DNA from: Akkermansiaceae bacterium UBA956
Lineage (GTDB): Bacteria; Verrucomicrobiota; Verrucomicrobiia; Verrucomicrobiales; Akkermansiaceae
Assembly: GCA_002293145.1 (NCBI GenBank)
Contig: DBCO01000010.1
Coordinates: forward strand, 262,754 to 326,753
Reading direction: 5' to 3'
DNA: 64,000 nucleotides
Part shown: piece after piece, positions 27,022 to 36,731 of the stretch
Layout: each line of letters opens with the position of its first letter
Position numbering within the stretch: position 1 is the first letter of the stretch
The notes under the pieces: generated by a model
What the model was told of the DNA's origin: nothing
The model's database searches: none
Seen by the model: only the letters and a program-made list of their open reading frames with translations
Program-made: the position numbers and the translations under genes

Positions 27022-29442
27022 CTATTTTTTGTTTTTCAAGCGGAGTTGCTCGAGGCGGCTCAGTGGCTTTTCAACGGGAGCGGCAGGCGCGGCTGCTGGT
27101 GCTGCTGCGGGAGCTGCGGGAGCTGCGGGAGCTGCGACGACCATGGGAGCATCGATGCGCAATACGCCACCGTAGGCGAGTTGGTGCACGACGTTTTGTC
27201 CGTTTTGCGGAATGAGCACTTTGCAGAAAAGATTCTGGTGTTTGCCGATGGTGGCGTCGGCGGCGACTTCGAGCGAGAACAATAGTTCTTTGGTGTCCTT
27301 GTTAAATGACATTGGGGCGGCCTTGACACCATGGGGTAGCCCCATCAGTTCGGCTGTGGCATTGCCCTCAAAAGGCGTGGTGACATCGAGCTTGGTGAGC
27401 AATCCCGTTGGTTTGTTTTGCTCGGTCGCGCAGAGCTCGATGCCCATGGTCATGAATGGCTCGGCGATGGTAAGTGTGGCGAGCTGGGAGGAGACGAGGA
27501 TCGGGCCCTTGGGTGTATTTGCCTCGGCGAGGATGACGATAGGCCATTGGCCAACGGCAGCGTCATTGCTAGCATTGATCTCGTAGATGGCATCGGTGGC
27601 TCCTTTGGGGACATCGATAGTGACGGGGGCTCCAATGCCGGTGGGAATCCACAGGAAGCGTAGAGTAAAGGCTTCGTCGTAGCCAGCTGTGCGTTGGATT
27701 TTGATGGCAAGAGGAAGCACGCCATTTTTGACGATGGGAATGGAGGGCTGCACGAGCTCGATGAGCAGCGGCGCTTCCTCGGTGACACCGATGCTGATGC
27801 GATCCACGGAGGTGCCGTGGTAGGAGCCTTGATTGTTGATGTCAACATGCTCGATGCGCTCGCCAAGAATGCCGCTGAGTTCGGCTGGTGCGCCATCGCC
27901 ACCAGAATTTAGCCGGATTTTGTGCAGTCCTCCGGCAACGGGAGCATCGGCTGCGGCCTCTAACAAAACAGGAAATGAAGTAACTCCGTTGGGGATCGGT
28001 GGTGCCGTCATGGTCATGCCTGCTGGCAGGGATTCTGGTGTGAGGATGAGATTGCAGCCGACATTTTCGCGGGTGAAATTGACGACCGTGGCGTAGCGAT
28101 TGCCGCGCGGAACAGTGAGCATTTTCCACTTCTGCGTTTGTACACGCTCGACGGTGGGAAGTCCCGCGGAAATAGCAGCCGCTTTCTCGACGATCTCGAC
28201 GCGATAGGTGAAATCAGCTTGGCCGTATTTGAGCTTATCCAATACGCGTATGACGTAATCACCATCAGCAGGGCAGCCCCAAGCGATGGAGCTATCGAGC
28301 CCGCCTTGGTCATCGTTATCGGCTAACCCTTTGCCTGCGGCATCGTGGATGCTGACGACGGAGTCGAGCGGCGAGCGCAGTCCTAGCGCATTGACTTTGA
28401 TGACCAGTTGCTGATCTTTTTTAGCGGTGAAGCGGAACCAGTCTTGGTCGTCTTTTTCACTGATGATGCCGTGTGCTGCGCAGGGTGCGGGACCGATCAC
28501 CGTCCCGGTTTTTTCGTCATGGTTCGGCTCCACTTCGTTGGTGTAATTGACGGGGCTGAGTGCAATCCAGTTGGGCGATGGAGCGGAAAGACCGTCTGCT
28601 TGGGCAAAGAGAGGAAAGGGATTGGGGCCAGCGGCGGGCAGGGTGATGCTTTGCTTGATGGGGCCAGAGGGATCCCCAATAAAAGTGAATTCGATGGTTT
28701 CGCCGGGTTTGGCTCCGGTGGGGAAAACGGCGGATGGACGAGGTGCGGAACTGACGTGGAGGCGGTAGTGGCAGTTGTCATTGCCCTCGTAGGCTGCCTC
28801 GCGTACGAGGATGCGATAATCGCCATCTTCCGGTGCGACGATGGAGGCAAAACAATCGGTGCGCAGCAACGGCGAATCATCGCGAGCGCTCATCTCGAAT
28901 CGCTTGGGATCGAGGATCGCAACATAGGCGTCGAACATTTCTTGGCCGAGGCGGATGGCCTCGACTTCGACGGTGAGGCGTTGGCCTTTTTTGAGATGAC
29001 AGAGGTAAAAATCTTCGTCTTCTAGCTTGGCGACGCCATGAACCGTGGAGTTGATGGCTACGGTCTGCGGCTGGTCAAATTGATTGTTCGGCTCGACTTC
29101 GTCCACGCAGGGGAATTGGCCGACGAGAAACAATTTCATCTCGGTGATGCCCCCCGCCGTGCGCACGCGGAATTGGTGCTCACCGAGTGGTGCATCTGCT
29201 GCGATGGTGGTTTGAGCGGTGACGTGTTTGGCATCTACGGCTTTGATGTCAGTAAATGTGATGCCTGGCTGGTAAGCGAGGATTTCTTGCACATCGGTGA
29301 GGCGGTCGCCATAAAAGTGAAGCTCCACTGTGGTGCCGCGTTGCCAGCCACGCGGCGTCACTACAGAGAGAATTGGGGATGTTGCGAGCACAGCAAAAGT
29401 GCTCACCAGCATGGTCGATGCAGCGAGGAAGATGGTTTTCAC
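27022..29442 (-). CDS. Secreted PPC-domain (bacterial pre-peptidase C-terminal) protein
   Basis: An 806-residue exported protein. The frame is open further upstream, but that part overlaps the DUF1501 gene and does not look like a protein start; the GTG at 29442 gives VKTIFLAASTMLVSTFAVLA, a good signal peptide, 13 nt after the upstream stop codon. Two PPC-like beta-domains are marked by EVEPNNQFDQPQTV...GVAKLEDEDFYLCHLKKGQ and EVEPNHDEKTGTV...GIISEKDDQDWFRFTAKKDQ (D.DW.F pattern). The C-terminus has an Ala/Pro-rich stretch (AAPAAPAAPAAAPAAAPAAP) before a short basic tail. Paired with DUF1501 proteins in planctomycetes and verrucomicrobia, it is of unknown exact function, probably in processing or binding surface polymers. 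Confidence 0.85.
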   Translation of the reverse strand: MKTIFLAASTMLVSTFAVLATSPILSVVTPRGWQRGTTVELHFYGDRLTDVQEILAYQPGITFTDIKAVDAKHVTAQTTIAADAPLGEHQFRVRTAGGITEMKLFLVGQFPCVDEVEPNNQFDQPQTVAINSTVHGVAKLEDEDFYLCHLKKGQRLTVEVEAIRLGQEMFDAYVAILDPKRFEMSARDDSPLLRTDCFASIVAPEDGDYRILVREAAYEGNDNCHYRLHVSSAPRPSAVFPTGAKPGETIEFTFIGDPSGPIKQSITLPAAGPNPFPLFAQADGLSAPSPNWIALSPVNYTNEVEPNHDEKTGTVIGPAPCAAHGIISEKDDQDWFRFTAKKDQQLVIKVNALGLRSPLDSVVSIHDAAGKGLADNDDQGGLDSSIAWGCPADGDYVIRVLDKLKYGQADFTYRVEIVEKAAAISAGLPTVERVQTQKWKMLTVPRGNRYATVVNFTRENVGCNLILTPESLPAGMTMTAPPIPNGVTSFPVLLEAAADAPVAGGLHKIRLNSGGDGAPAELSGILGERIEHVDINNQGSYHGTSVDRISIGVTEEAPLLIELVQPSIPIVKNGVLPLAIKIQRTAGYDEAFTLRFLWIPTGIGAPVTIDVPKGATDAIYEINASNDAAVGQWPIVILAEANTPKGPILVSSQLATLTIAEPFMTMGIELCATEQNKPTGLLTKLDVTTPFEGNATAELMGLPHGVKAAPMSFNKDTKELLFSLEVAADATIGKHQNLFCKVLIPQNGQNVVHQLAYGGVLRIDAPMVVAAPAAPAAPAAAPAAAPAAPVEKPLSRLEQLRLKNKK

Positions 29443-29455
29443 GATGGGAAAAAGA

Positions 29456-30787
29456 TTAGGCTTTTTTCGCAAGGATCTCATCGAGCACGCGGCCGCCATC
29501 GCAGATTTCCATGGGTCGATTACCGGGCGCCATGAGTTCTTTGTCGGCGTTGATGCCAATCTGATTGTAGACCGTGGTAGCAAGGTCGGCCACACTGACG
29601 GGATCGTTTTCGGGCTCGCCGCCGAGCGCATCAGAGCTGCCATAGACAAAACCCGATTTCACGCCGCCGCCTGCGAGCATGGTCGAGAAAACGCGCGGCC
29701 AGTGATCGCGACCACCTGTGGGGTTGATCTTCGGCGTGCGGCCGAACTCAGTGGTGACCATGACCAGTGTGGAATCGAGCAGACCACGTTGATCGAGGTC
29801 GCGAATGAGCGCGGCGATGGCGATGTCGGTCGGTGGCAATTGCTGCTGGATGCCGTCTTTGATGTTATCGTGATGGTCCCAGCCGCCCGCAGTGAGGGAA
29901 ACGAAGCGCACGCCTGCTTCGACGAGGCGCCGGGCGAGGATCATGCGTTGTCCGGCTTGCGTGCGGCCGTATTCATCGCGAAGTTTTGCGGGCTCGGCTT
30001 CGAGATTGAATGCATCGCGTGCCTGTTGGGACGAAATCAATTTGTAGGCATGCTGGTAGAAAGCATCCATCGAATCGAGTGCATCGGATTCCTCCATACT
30101 GCGAAAATGTTGGTCCACGGTATAAAGCAGCGACTGGCGGCGATGAAAGCGCTCATCGCTGACGCCATCCGGCAAATTGAGATCGCGCACTTTAAATCCA
30201 CCTTCTGCTGGATCTGCTCCGAGAGCGAAGGGACCGAAGGCCGAGCTCAGGTAACCTGAGTTGGCGTATTCGTTCGGCACCTGCGGGATGCAAACGTAGG
30301 GTGGCAAATTGTTTTTCGAGCCCAATTCATGGGAAATGATCGAGCCGACCGATGGATATTCCACCGCCGGCGAGGGCCGGTGGCCGGTGAACATGTTGTG
30401 CGTGCCGCGCTCGTGGGCCGCTTCGCCGTGGGTCATCGAGCGGATGATGGTCATTTTATCGGCAACCTGCGCGGTCATTTTCATGAGCTCGCCAAATTGC
30501 ACACCGGGGATCTTGGTATCGATCGCGCCATAGGGGCCACGATATTCCGATGGTGCAAGCGGCTTGGGATCGAAGGATTCTTGGTGAGCCATGCCACCAG
30601 GTAAGAAAATGTGAATGACACTTTTGGCAACACCCTCTTTGGTTTCGTAAAACTTCTGCGCACCAGCAGCTTGCTTCTGGAGAAATCCGGGCAATGTCAG
30701 GCCTAGACCTCCAAGCAGACCAACGTAAAAAAATTCACGACGTGAGGAATAGCGTTCCAAAGGATTTCCTGGGCATTTTGGTTTCAT
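29456..30787 (-). CDS. DUF1501 domain protein with Tat signal
   Basis: A 443-residue protein, complete from MKPKCPGNPLERYSSRREFF, where SRREFF plus a hydrophobic stretch is a twin-arginine signal. The body has the DUF1501 hallmarks: SVIHIFLPGGMAHQESFDPKP, MTIIRSMTHGEAAHERGTHNMFTGHRPSP, GWDHHDN and VMVTTEFGRTPKIN...GRDHWP. The family is related to the alkaline phosphatase superfamily, and the conserved His and Asp would bind metal. It is one of the most amplified families in planctomycetes and verrucomicrobia, often beside a DUF1549/DUF1553 cytochrome gene, which is absent here. The PPC-domain gene follows 13 nt downstream in the same operon. Confidence 0.92.
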   Translation of the reverse strand: MKPKCPGNPLERYSSRREFFYVGLLGGLGLTLPGFLQKQAAGAQKFYETKEGVAKSVIHIFLPGGMAHQESFDPKPLAPSEYRGPYGAIDTKIPGVQFGELMKMTAQVADKMTIIRSMTHGEAAHERGTHNMFTGHRPSPAVEYPSVGSIISHELGSKNNLPPYVCIPQVPNEYANSGYLSSAFGPFALGADPAEGGFKVRDLNLPDGVSDERFHRRQSLLYTVDQHFRSMEESDALDSMDAFYQHAYKLISSQQARDAFNLEAEPAKLRDEYGRTQAGQRMILARRLVEAGVRFVSLTAGGWDHHDNIKDGIQQQLPPTDIAIAALIRDLDQRGLLDSTLVMVTTEFGRTPKINPTGGRDHWPRVFSTMLAGGGVKSGFVYGSSDALGGEPENDPVSVADLATTVYNQIGINADKELMAPGNRPMEICDGGRVLDEILAKKA

Positions 30788-30946
30788 GGCTTGTTCGGGT
30801 TGATTTTAACGGATTTTATCGCAGGATGTGCGCATCAATCATGCGGCAAGTCAATGTTACGTAGGTGCGAGGGAATTATTTCAAAAAAACTGCTGACTTT
30901 TTTGTGATGGGCTCGACTCACTCGATTGGACGGCATTGATCCCAGT

Positions 30947-33079
30947 TCATTCGGGAGTGATTTCAATTTCATCGCCGGTCTCCTCGGCATCCGGCACGGG
31001 AATGGCTCGCTGGATTCCTGCATCGGCTGGCTCCTCATCGGTATTGGTCATTTCCTCTTCAGAAATGTCTTCGGTGAATTCATTCATGCTCTCTTCGATG
31101 ATGGGAACGGCACGTGGTATACCATCGCGGTCGATTTCAGGTTCAACAGGAATGGCTCGGATCACTTCATCTGACTCCGCTACAACATTGCCATTTTCGT
31201 CAATCACCAAAGCTTTTTTCGGTGCGGCGATGATTTCTTCGATCTCATCACGCAGTGGATTGAAAAACGCTTTGACCATTGGCGCGGCATAGCGACCACC
31301 GCTCACGATCTGTCCAGGGCGCCCTTCATAGATCACAGCAAAAGCGAATCGGGGGTTCTCATAGGGGAGAAAACCTGCAAACCACGCAAGGCGTTGGTTT
31401 TTCGAGGCAGGTCCCCATTGTGCAGTTCCCGTTTTTCCGCAAAGTGTGGTCCAGCTCAGGCCTGCGCTACGTCCTGTGCCGTAATTAGAATTAACCACAT
31501 CGCTCATACCTTTGTGTACTGCCAGGTAGGCGGACTCGGGCACACCGAGGTCCTTGCGCACCTCTGGTAGCGTTTGGAACACCACCCGACCTTTGGAATC
31601 TTGCACTTGGCGTATCATTTGGAGTTTCGGCAGGGCCTCACCGTTGGCAATACCGGCCATGCCTTGCGCCACTTGCAGAGGAGTGGAGAGCAGCACTCCT
31701 TGACCGATCGCCATGTTGGCGGTGTCGCCATTCATGAAGCGACGTTTGTGCTGGGAAATCATCCATTCGTTGGTCGGTATCAAACCAGCTGCCTCGCCGA
31801 TTAACGGTAGCCCCGTTTTTTCCCCGTAGCCGACGCGTCGAGCCATGGCCAAGAAATTGGTGGGTCCACAATCAATGCCTACGAGCGCAAACCATGTATT
31901 GCATGAACGTGCGAGCGCATATTTTACAGCAATGCTGCCCTCTGCTGCTCCCGAGGCGTTACGAACCTTGTGGCCCGGAAATTGCAAGAACGCAGGCGCA
32001 TACACCGTGCTTTGCTCGGTGATGGTTTCATCGGCTAAAGCCGCCAGCGCTACGACGGATTTGAACGTCGATGCCGGTGGATACTCCGCGGAAAAGGCGC
32101 GGCCAAACATCGGCGCAGCAGGATCCTCGTTGAGCTCTTTGAAGCGCGTCGTGCTAATGCCACCCACGAACTCCATCAGGTCAAATGTCGGCCTGGATGC
32201 CATCGCCAGCACCTCGCCCGTAGTGACATCAATCACCACCAATGCTCCGCGTTGACAGCCATTGCGCAGGACGCTCTCGGCACGTTCTTGCCAACGTCGA
32301 TTGAGTGTCATGACGACGTTTCCTCCCGCTACTGGTCGCTTCACAATTTCCTCTTGGAGCTTAATGCCATCGTTGTTATACAGTATGCGCTTGACGCCAG
32401 GCGTGCCCGATAATTGCGTGTCGTAGATTTTTTCTAATCCCGCTTTTCCCTCGGTCACTTCCCACAAGGGCTCGTTGAAATTGATCGGCCCAGTTGGTAG
32501 CTTGCCCGCGCTGCCAGTGTAGCCGATGATGTGAGCCGCCATGCTAGCTCCCGGGTAGTAGCGAGAGTAAACTGGTTGCAACACGATGTCATCTCGGTCA
32601 TCCAATTTCTTCGCCAGAGCGGTGGCATTGCTGCCGGTGATAAATCCACTCAGGTAGAGAGGCAGCCACCGCCGAAACTGGTAGTGTGCCCATAAGTCGG
32701 CATCGGATTTATCCGCCGATTTCGGATGGATTGCCTTCAGCTCTTCCAGCCGCTTGCGGGCCCATGCCACTACGAATTCTTCACTCGCATTTTCAAACTG
32801 AGGAAACTGTAAGGCCAATCGATAAGTGACCCGATTTTGCGCAAATGGCTCACCCTCGCGGTCCAAAATCTGCCCTCGTGGTGCTGGGATCGCCAATGTG
32901 ATCACACGCGCATTTTTCAGACCAGTTACGGATGCATCATTGCTATTAGGTTTAGCTCCCGTAGGTGATCCAGTCTCTTGGCCCATAGCACCCAAGATCC
33001 CAACTAAGCTCATCCATACGATCCCCCTTAATAGGGAAAGTCGATTATGCAAGAAGCCGCGATATAGAAGTCCATTCAT
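30947..33079 (-). CDS. Penicillin-binding protein 2-type transpeptidase with acidic C-terminal tail
   Basis: A class B PBP for cell-wall elongation. I used the ATG at 33079, just before the hydrophobic segment RLSLLRGIVWMSLVGILGAMG; an ATG at 33154 adds 25 residues, sits next to gaggaa at very short spacing, and overlaps ilvA closely. Numbered from 33154, the active-site motifs are STFK (Ser362, Lys365), SCN (417-419) and KTGT (574-577). The N-terminal dimerisation region contains PAPRGQILDREGEPFAQN. After the transpeptidase fold a tail of about 70 residues is highly acidic with three RAIPV/RAVPI-like motifs. The usual neighbours mreC, mreD and rodA are absent; ilvA precedes it. Confidence 0.9.
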   Translation of the reverse strand: MNGLLYRGFLHNRLSLLRGIVWMSLVGILGAMGQETGSPTGAKPNSNDASVTGLKNARVITLAIPAPRGQILDREGEPFAQNRVTYRLALQFPQFENASEEFVVAWARKRLEELKAIHPKSADKSDADLWAHYQFRRWLPLYLSGFITGSNATALAKKLDDRDDIVLQPVYSRYYPGASMAAHIIGYTGSAGKLPTGPINFNEPLWEVTEGKAGLEKIYDTQLSGTPGVKRILYNNDGIKLQEEIVKRPVAGGNVVMTLNRRWQERAESVLRNGCQRGALVVIDVTTGEVLAMASRPTFDLMEFVGGISTTRFKELNEDPAAPMFGRAFSAEYPPASTFKSVVALAALADETITEQSTVYAPAFLQFPGHKVRNASGAAEGSIAVKYALARSCNTWFALVGIDCGPTNFLAMARRVGYGEKTGLPLIGEAAGLIPTNEWMISQHKRRFMNGDTANMAIGQGVLLSTPLQVAQGMAGIANGEALPKLQMIRQVQDSKGRVVFQTLPEVRKDLGVPESAYLAVHKGMSDVVNSNYGTGRSAGLSWTTLCGKTGTAQWGPASKNQRLAWFAGFLPYENPRFAFAVIYEGRPGQIVSGGRYAAPMVKAFFNPLRDEIEEIIAAPKKALVIDENGNVVAESDEVIRAIPVEPEIDRDGIPRAVPIIEESMNEFTEDISEEEMTNTDEEPADAGIQRAIPVPDAEETGDEIEITPE

Positions 33080-33158
33080 ATGCGTGTGCGCTAGCGAGTG
33101 TATCCCATGGCCACGCGTCTGGCAATGCCGGAATTCCGCCAGAGCCCCCGCCATTTCC

Positions 33159-34406
33159 TCAAATCAAAAACTCCGCCAATGTCTCATCATTCGTAATGTC
33201 CCGATAGGCAAACCCCTGCGCATCCAATTGCTCCGTCAGTGCAGAAAATCCACGCGCCTCCCGTGTTTCGATGCCGATCAGCACCGAGCCAAAATTCCGC
33301 GCCGATTTCTTCAAATACTCAAAACGCGCAATGTCATCATGCGGGCCCAGCATCGACAAAAACTCGCGCAACGCCCCCGGCCGCTGCGGCATCCGCAAAA
33401 TAAAGTATTTCTTCAGTCCCGCATGCCGTTGCGCCCGCTCTTTCACCTCGGGTAATCGCTCAAAGTCGAAATTCCCGCCCGATGTCACACACACCACCGT
33501 TTTCCCCACAATCTCCGCCGCCAATTCCGGTAGCACATCCACCGCTAAGGCTCCCGCTGGCTCTAATACGATGCCCTCCACGTTCAACATCTCTAACATC
33601 GTGCCACAGATCCGATCCTCCGGCGCCCGCAGCACCATATCCTCCGTCACCCAATCCAATCGCGCAAATGGCAGCGCACCGATCCTCGCTACCGCAGCTC
33701 CGTCGACGAAACTATTCACTTTTTTTAAAGTCGTCGGCCCACCCGTTGCGATCGCCGCCGTCAGACTCGCCCCGCCCACCGGCTCCACAAACCGATATTG
33801 CACCGCCGCTGCCTCCTGCCGCAGATAAGCTGTCACCCCCGCCGCTAAGCCCCCGCCGCCCACCGGTAGCACTACCCAATCAGGCGCCCGCCCCAGCTGC
33901 ACCAAAATCTCCACGCCCACCGAGGCCTGACCCTCGATCACATCCGCATCATCGAAGGGCGACAGAAAATGCCCACTCACTCGCTCACAAAACTCCTGAC
34001 TCGCCGCCAGCGTTTGATCAAAATAATCCCCCACCAGCACAATTTCAATTGACTCCCGACCAAAGGTCCGCGTTTTATCAATCTTCTGCTGCGGCGTCGT
34101 CACCGGCATGAAAATTGTCCCCTTCACTCCAAAGTGCCGACAAGCAAACGCCACGCCCTGCGCGTGATTCCCTGCACTAGCGCACACAAAGTGCCCCTGC
34201 TCTGGGTGAATCGCCCGCTCCTTGCGCATCGCCGTAAAGGCACCGCGTATTTTATAACTGCGCACGGGAGACAAATCCTCACGCTTCAGCCAAATCTCCG
34301 CTCCATAACGCGCACTCAAATGATCATTGCGCTGCAACGGAGTTTCCGGAAACAAATCCCGCAAAGCAGCGGTTGACGCACGGGCATGATCGGCAAAACG
34401 AGACAC
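33159..34406 (-). CDS. ilvA: Threonine dehydratase (threonine ammonia-lyase) IlvA, short form
   Basis: A 415-residue PLP enzyme that converts threonine to 2-oxobutanoate, the first step of isoleucine synthesis. The PLP-binding Lys52 is in VRSYKIRGAF; the phosphate-binding loop is PVGGGGLAAG (181-190); ASAGNHAQGVAFA is the family motif. The C-terminal regulatory part (about 325-415) contains one ACT-like module (ILRMPQRPGALREFL), so it is the short biosynthetic form of about 420 residues. Its stop codon is 4 nt from the upstream PBP2 alternative start, so the two genes are probably cotranscribed. Confidence 0.94.
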   Translation of the reverse strand: MSRFADHARASTAALRDLFPETPLQRNDHLSARYGAEIWLKREDLSPVRSYKIRGAFTAMRKERAIHPEQGHFVCASAGNHAQGVAFACRHFGVKGTIFMPVTTPQQKIDKTRTFGRESIEIVLVGDYFDQTLAASQEFCERVSGHFLSPFDDADVIEGQASVGVEILVQLGRAPDWVVLPVGGGGLAAGVTAYLRQEAAAVQYRFVEPVGGASLTAAIATGGPTTLKKVNSFVDGAAVARIGALPFARLDWVTEDMVLRAPEDRICGTMLEMLNVEGIVLEPAGALAVDVLPELAAEIVGKTVVCVTSGGNFDFERLPEVKERAQRHAGLKKYFILRMPQRPGALREFLSMLGPHDDIARFEYLKKSARNFGSVLIGIETREARGFSALTEQLDAQGFAYRDITNDETLAEFLI

Positions 34407-34801
34407 GCCAACGACACTAGTCCAAAATCACCCCCCTGCAAAGCCCAAAAGGGTGGAACTGGGACTAGCGATCAAACGGCAGGATTGAAAATTTTTTCAG
34501 GATGCCTAGATCTCAGAATATGGGAAAATTAGTCGTCATGGAGGCAAATCGAAACAGAATTTCAGAATTGAGAAGAAGGCAGGAGTTACTAGGTGATTTG
34601 TTATTGGTTGATCACGGAATCTCTGCGTCTCCGCGTCTCTGCGCGAGTCAATTCTTTATCAATGTCCAGTTCTATCAGTAGAATTCAGTTATTGATAAGC
34701 CCGTTGCCGCAAATAAGTCCTCTTCCCAAGACGGTTTCACTCAGCGTCAGCTTCAACCTCTAGTGTCTTATGCATGGAAGTCTTTCCTCTCAGAAAAAAG
34801 T

Positions 34802-34898
34802 GCTGTCAGGGAATCCGTGGCAAGCCCGGACAAACTACCGTTGCTTCGATTAAGACCTGGCGGATTTCGCCTGCCGAACCTCCATAGCCCCTGACAGC
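34802..34898 (-). ncRNA. ffs: Signal recognition particle RNA (bacterial small, 4.5S type)
   Basis: On the minus strand, the 97 bases from 34898 to 34802 close with GCTGTCAGGG pairing with CCCTGACAGC. The apical part reads CCGC-CAGG-TC-TTAATC-GA-AGCA-ACGG (plus coordinates 34838-34863), which matches SRP RNA domain IV (CAGG..AGCA symmetric loop). It is followed by the TCCGGGCTTGCC stretch seen in other 4.5S RNAs. T6 comes two bases after the closing stem, as in a terminator. The GGAA-type tetraloop is replaced by a six-base TTAATC loop. It should bind Ffh (SRP54) for co-translational targeting. Confidence 0.83.
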
Positions 34899-35707
34899 GA
34901 CGGAAGCAAACACTCACTCACGACAATGTGCAATGATTATTTCTCAAAAATCACAGGGCAAGGAGGCTAGGCGTCTCGCCTGTCTCGGCAAACGGGCGTC
35001 TCGCCTGCTTGAATGTTATCTCAACTCTCCCACTAACTAACACCCAGCGCCATCGCCCTTCAAACCTCAGCGTCTCCGTATCTCTGCGCGAAAGGCATCA
35101 ACAAGCTCCGCCAGCCATCACGGAGGATTTTTTCACCACTGATGAACTGATCACCACGGAGTCGACTGATTTTTTGAAGTTTTCACTTAGCGGGTTGCCA
35201 CAAAACCCTCTCCACTCTCTACCCCCGCGCCGTCGCGCCGTCGCGCCGTCGCGTCATTGAGTGCTTTGCGTTTAATCTTCTTCTCGTTGCCGCGGGAACT
35301 ACTACAAATCTAGTGGATCTCTAGCAAATCGTTTTTTGCGCCATCCCCCCCTGTGAAAATGACCTCAGAATCCGAAATCACCCGATTCACCCTCTCTTTG
35401 TGTCGATTGTCGTCACAGAAGCGGCGCTCGAAAACCATCGTAAAATAAAGGAAACTAGCAAATTCAAGAGCCCGATTCAGAAAAAAAGATTTTTTTTTAT
35501 CGTTCTGCAAATTTTTCTTGCGCTCGGGGTAAAAATGCTGTTTTATTGCCTCGTTGTCTGTGACGCATTCTCTCTACTTTTGCTCTTTCTGTTTCTGTGT
35601 GACAGCAGATATGCCTTGCGCAACTTTCGAGATACTCCTCACAAGATCACCCCTAACATCAAAAGAAAAAACCTCAAAATAGCAAAACAATCATTCCTTA
35701 AAAACAT
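34899..35707. other. Gene-poor region with repeat relics
   Basis: With the SRP RNA to its left, about 1.3 kb between ilvA and the secreted-protein gene has no convincing coding region. It contains relics of the 'CTCTGCGTCTCCGCGTCTCTGCGC' type (34619-34650 and 35070-35093), two copies of ggcgtctcgcctg (about 34969 and 34994), the 8-bp tandem repeat at 35226-35254, and T/A-rich sequence upstream of 35708. Open frames of 62-103 codons here cross these repeats and look spurious. Confidence 0.6.
35226..35254. repeat. 8-bp tandem repeat CGCGCCGT x 3.6
   Basis: Three full copies of CGCGCCGT followed by CGCGT. The period of eight is not a multiple of three and no gene spans it. Confidence 0.85.
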
Positions 35708-36712
35708 ATGAAACCAAAATCAATCAAATCCTTACTGGCGCTCGCTCTGCTCGCTCCAGGTGTGCTTTTCGCGCAAACAACCGCCAAAACTACTCCTGTG
35801 GGGTATGTGAACCTGGCTCTCGGAGGTTCTTCTTCCGTTTTGGCTAACACAGATTCATACGTAAGCCTGCCGCTTAACAACACTAACGTGTTCTCTGGCG
35901 GTGTTGCAAGTGTTTCTGGTAGTTCCATTACCTTGGCTGGTACACCGGCACTTGGTACGCTATCTGACGCTGCAAACCCTCACTTGTGCGTAATTGCTAG
36001 CGGTGCACGTGAAGGATTGACTGCTCTTATTACTGCAAACACCGCAGGCGGGATCACGATTTCCGTTCCTGCAGGTGACGATTTGACTGGCGTAACAGCT
36101 GGCGACCAAATCATCATCAATGAAGCGTGGACAGTAAAGGAAATTTTCGGGGCCACTGTCGTGCCATCCGCGACACAGTTGCTTGCATTCAGTGGTACAG
36201 CTGGCGGTGTGAATTTGGCTCCAGATCTTATTTTTGAATGGGATGGCACTAACTGGATTGACACAGGTAGTTTTGATATTGCTGACAATGTTGTATTGTA
36301 TCCTTCAGAATGCCTTATTATTCGTAACAGCGCTGGCACTGATATCCCTGCAATTACGATGGCAGGCACCGTGCCTACATACAAGCATCGTTCGATCCTA
36401 GATCAGGTGTCTGCTACTCAAGATATCGGATTTGCACACACTGCTGCGGTTGGTGAGGTAATTGGCACATCGGGATTGTCTAGCGTTTGTGCTTTAGGAG
36501 ATCAGCTTCTTGTTTTTGACAACTCTGTCGCTGGCCAAAACAAATCAGCAACTCAAATTATCGAGTATGATGGTGCTGCATGGATTGACACTAACTCGTT
36601 TGATGATGTTACCGCTACTTTCACAATAAATTCAGGAGTGGGTTACGTTCTTCGTAGAACAGGTACTACTACTGTATTATCAGACACCCCCAATTACATT
36701 CCTTCCCTCTAA
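35708..36712 (+). CDS. Secreted GYVNL-type protein (TIGR02597-like)
   Basis: A 334-residue exported protein with a signal peptide (about residues 1-24, LLALALLAPGVLFAQ). After it TTPVGYVNLALGG recalls the conserved start of the verrucomicrobial TIGR02597 family. The rest is beta-rich with two related units (FEWDGTNWIDTGSFD..., IEYDGAAWIDTNSFDD...). The family's function is unknown; members are often beside proteins with PEP-CTERM-like sorting signals, as here (20 nt downstream). The upstream sequence is A-rich without a Shine-Dalgarno. The family name is from memory of the pattern. Confidence 0.75.
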   Translation: MKPKSIKSLLALALLAPGVLFAQTTAKTTPVGYVNLALGGSSSVLANTDSYVSLPLNNTNVFSGGVASVSGSSITLAGTPALGTLSDAANPHLCVIASGAREGLTALITANTAGGITISVPAGDDLTGVTAGDQIIINEAWTVKEIFGATVVPSATQLLAFSGTAGGVNLAPDLIFEWDGTNWIDTGSFDIADNVVLYPSECLIIRNSAGTDIPAITMAGTVPTYKHRSILDQVSATQDIGFAHTAAVGEVIGTSGLSSVCALGDQLLVFDNSVAGQNKSATQIIEYDGAAWIDTNSFDDVTATFTINSGVGYVLRRTGTTTVLSDTPNYIPSL

Positions 36713-36731
36713 CTTAACTAAATACAAAAAA

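Noticed and set aside
35009..35260. An 83-codon plus-strand frame
   Set aside because: It is formed by the repeat relics and the 8-bp tandem repeat; no domain, signal or start site supports it.
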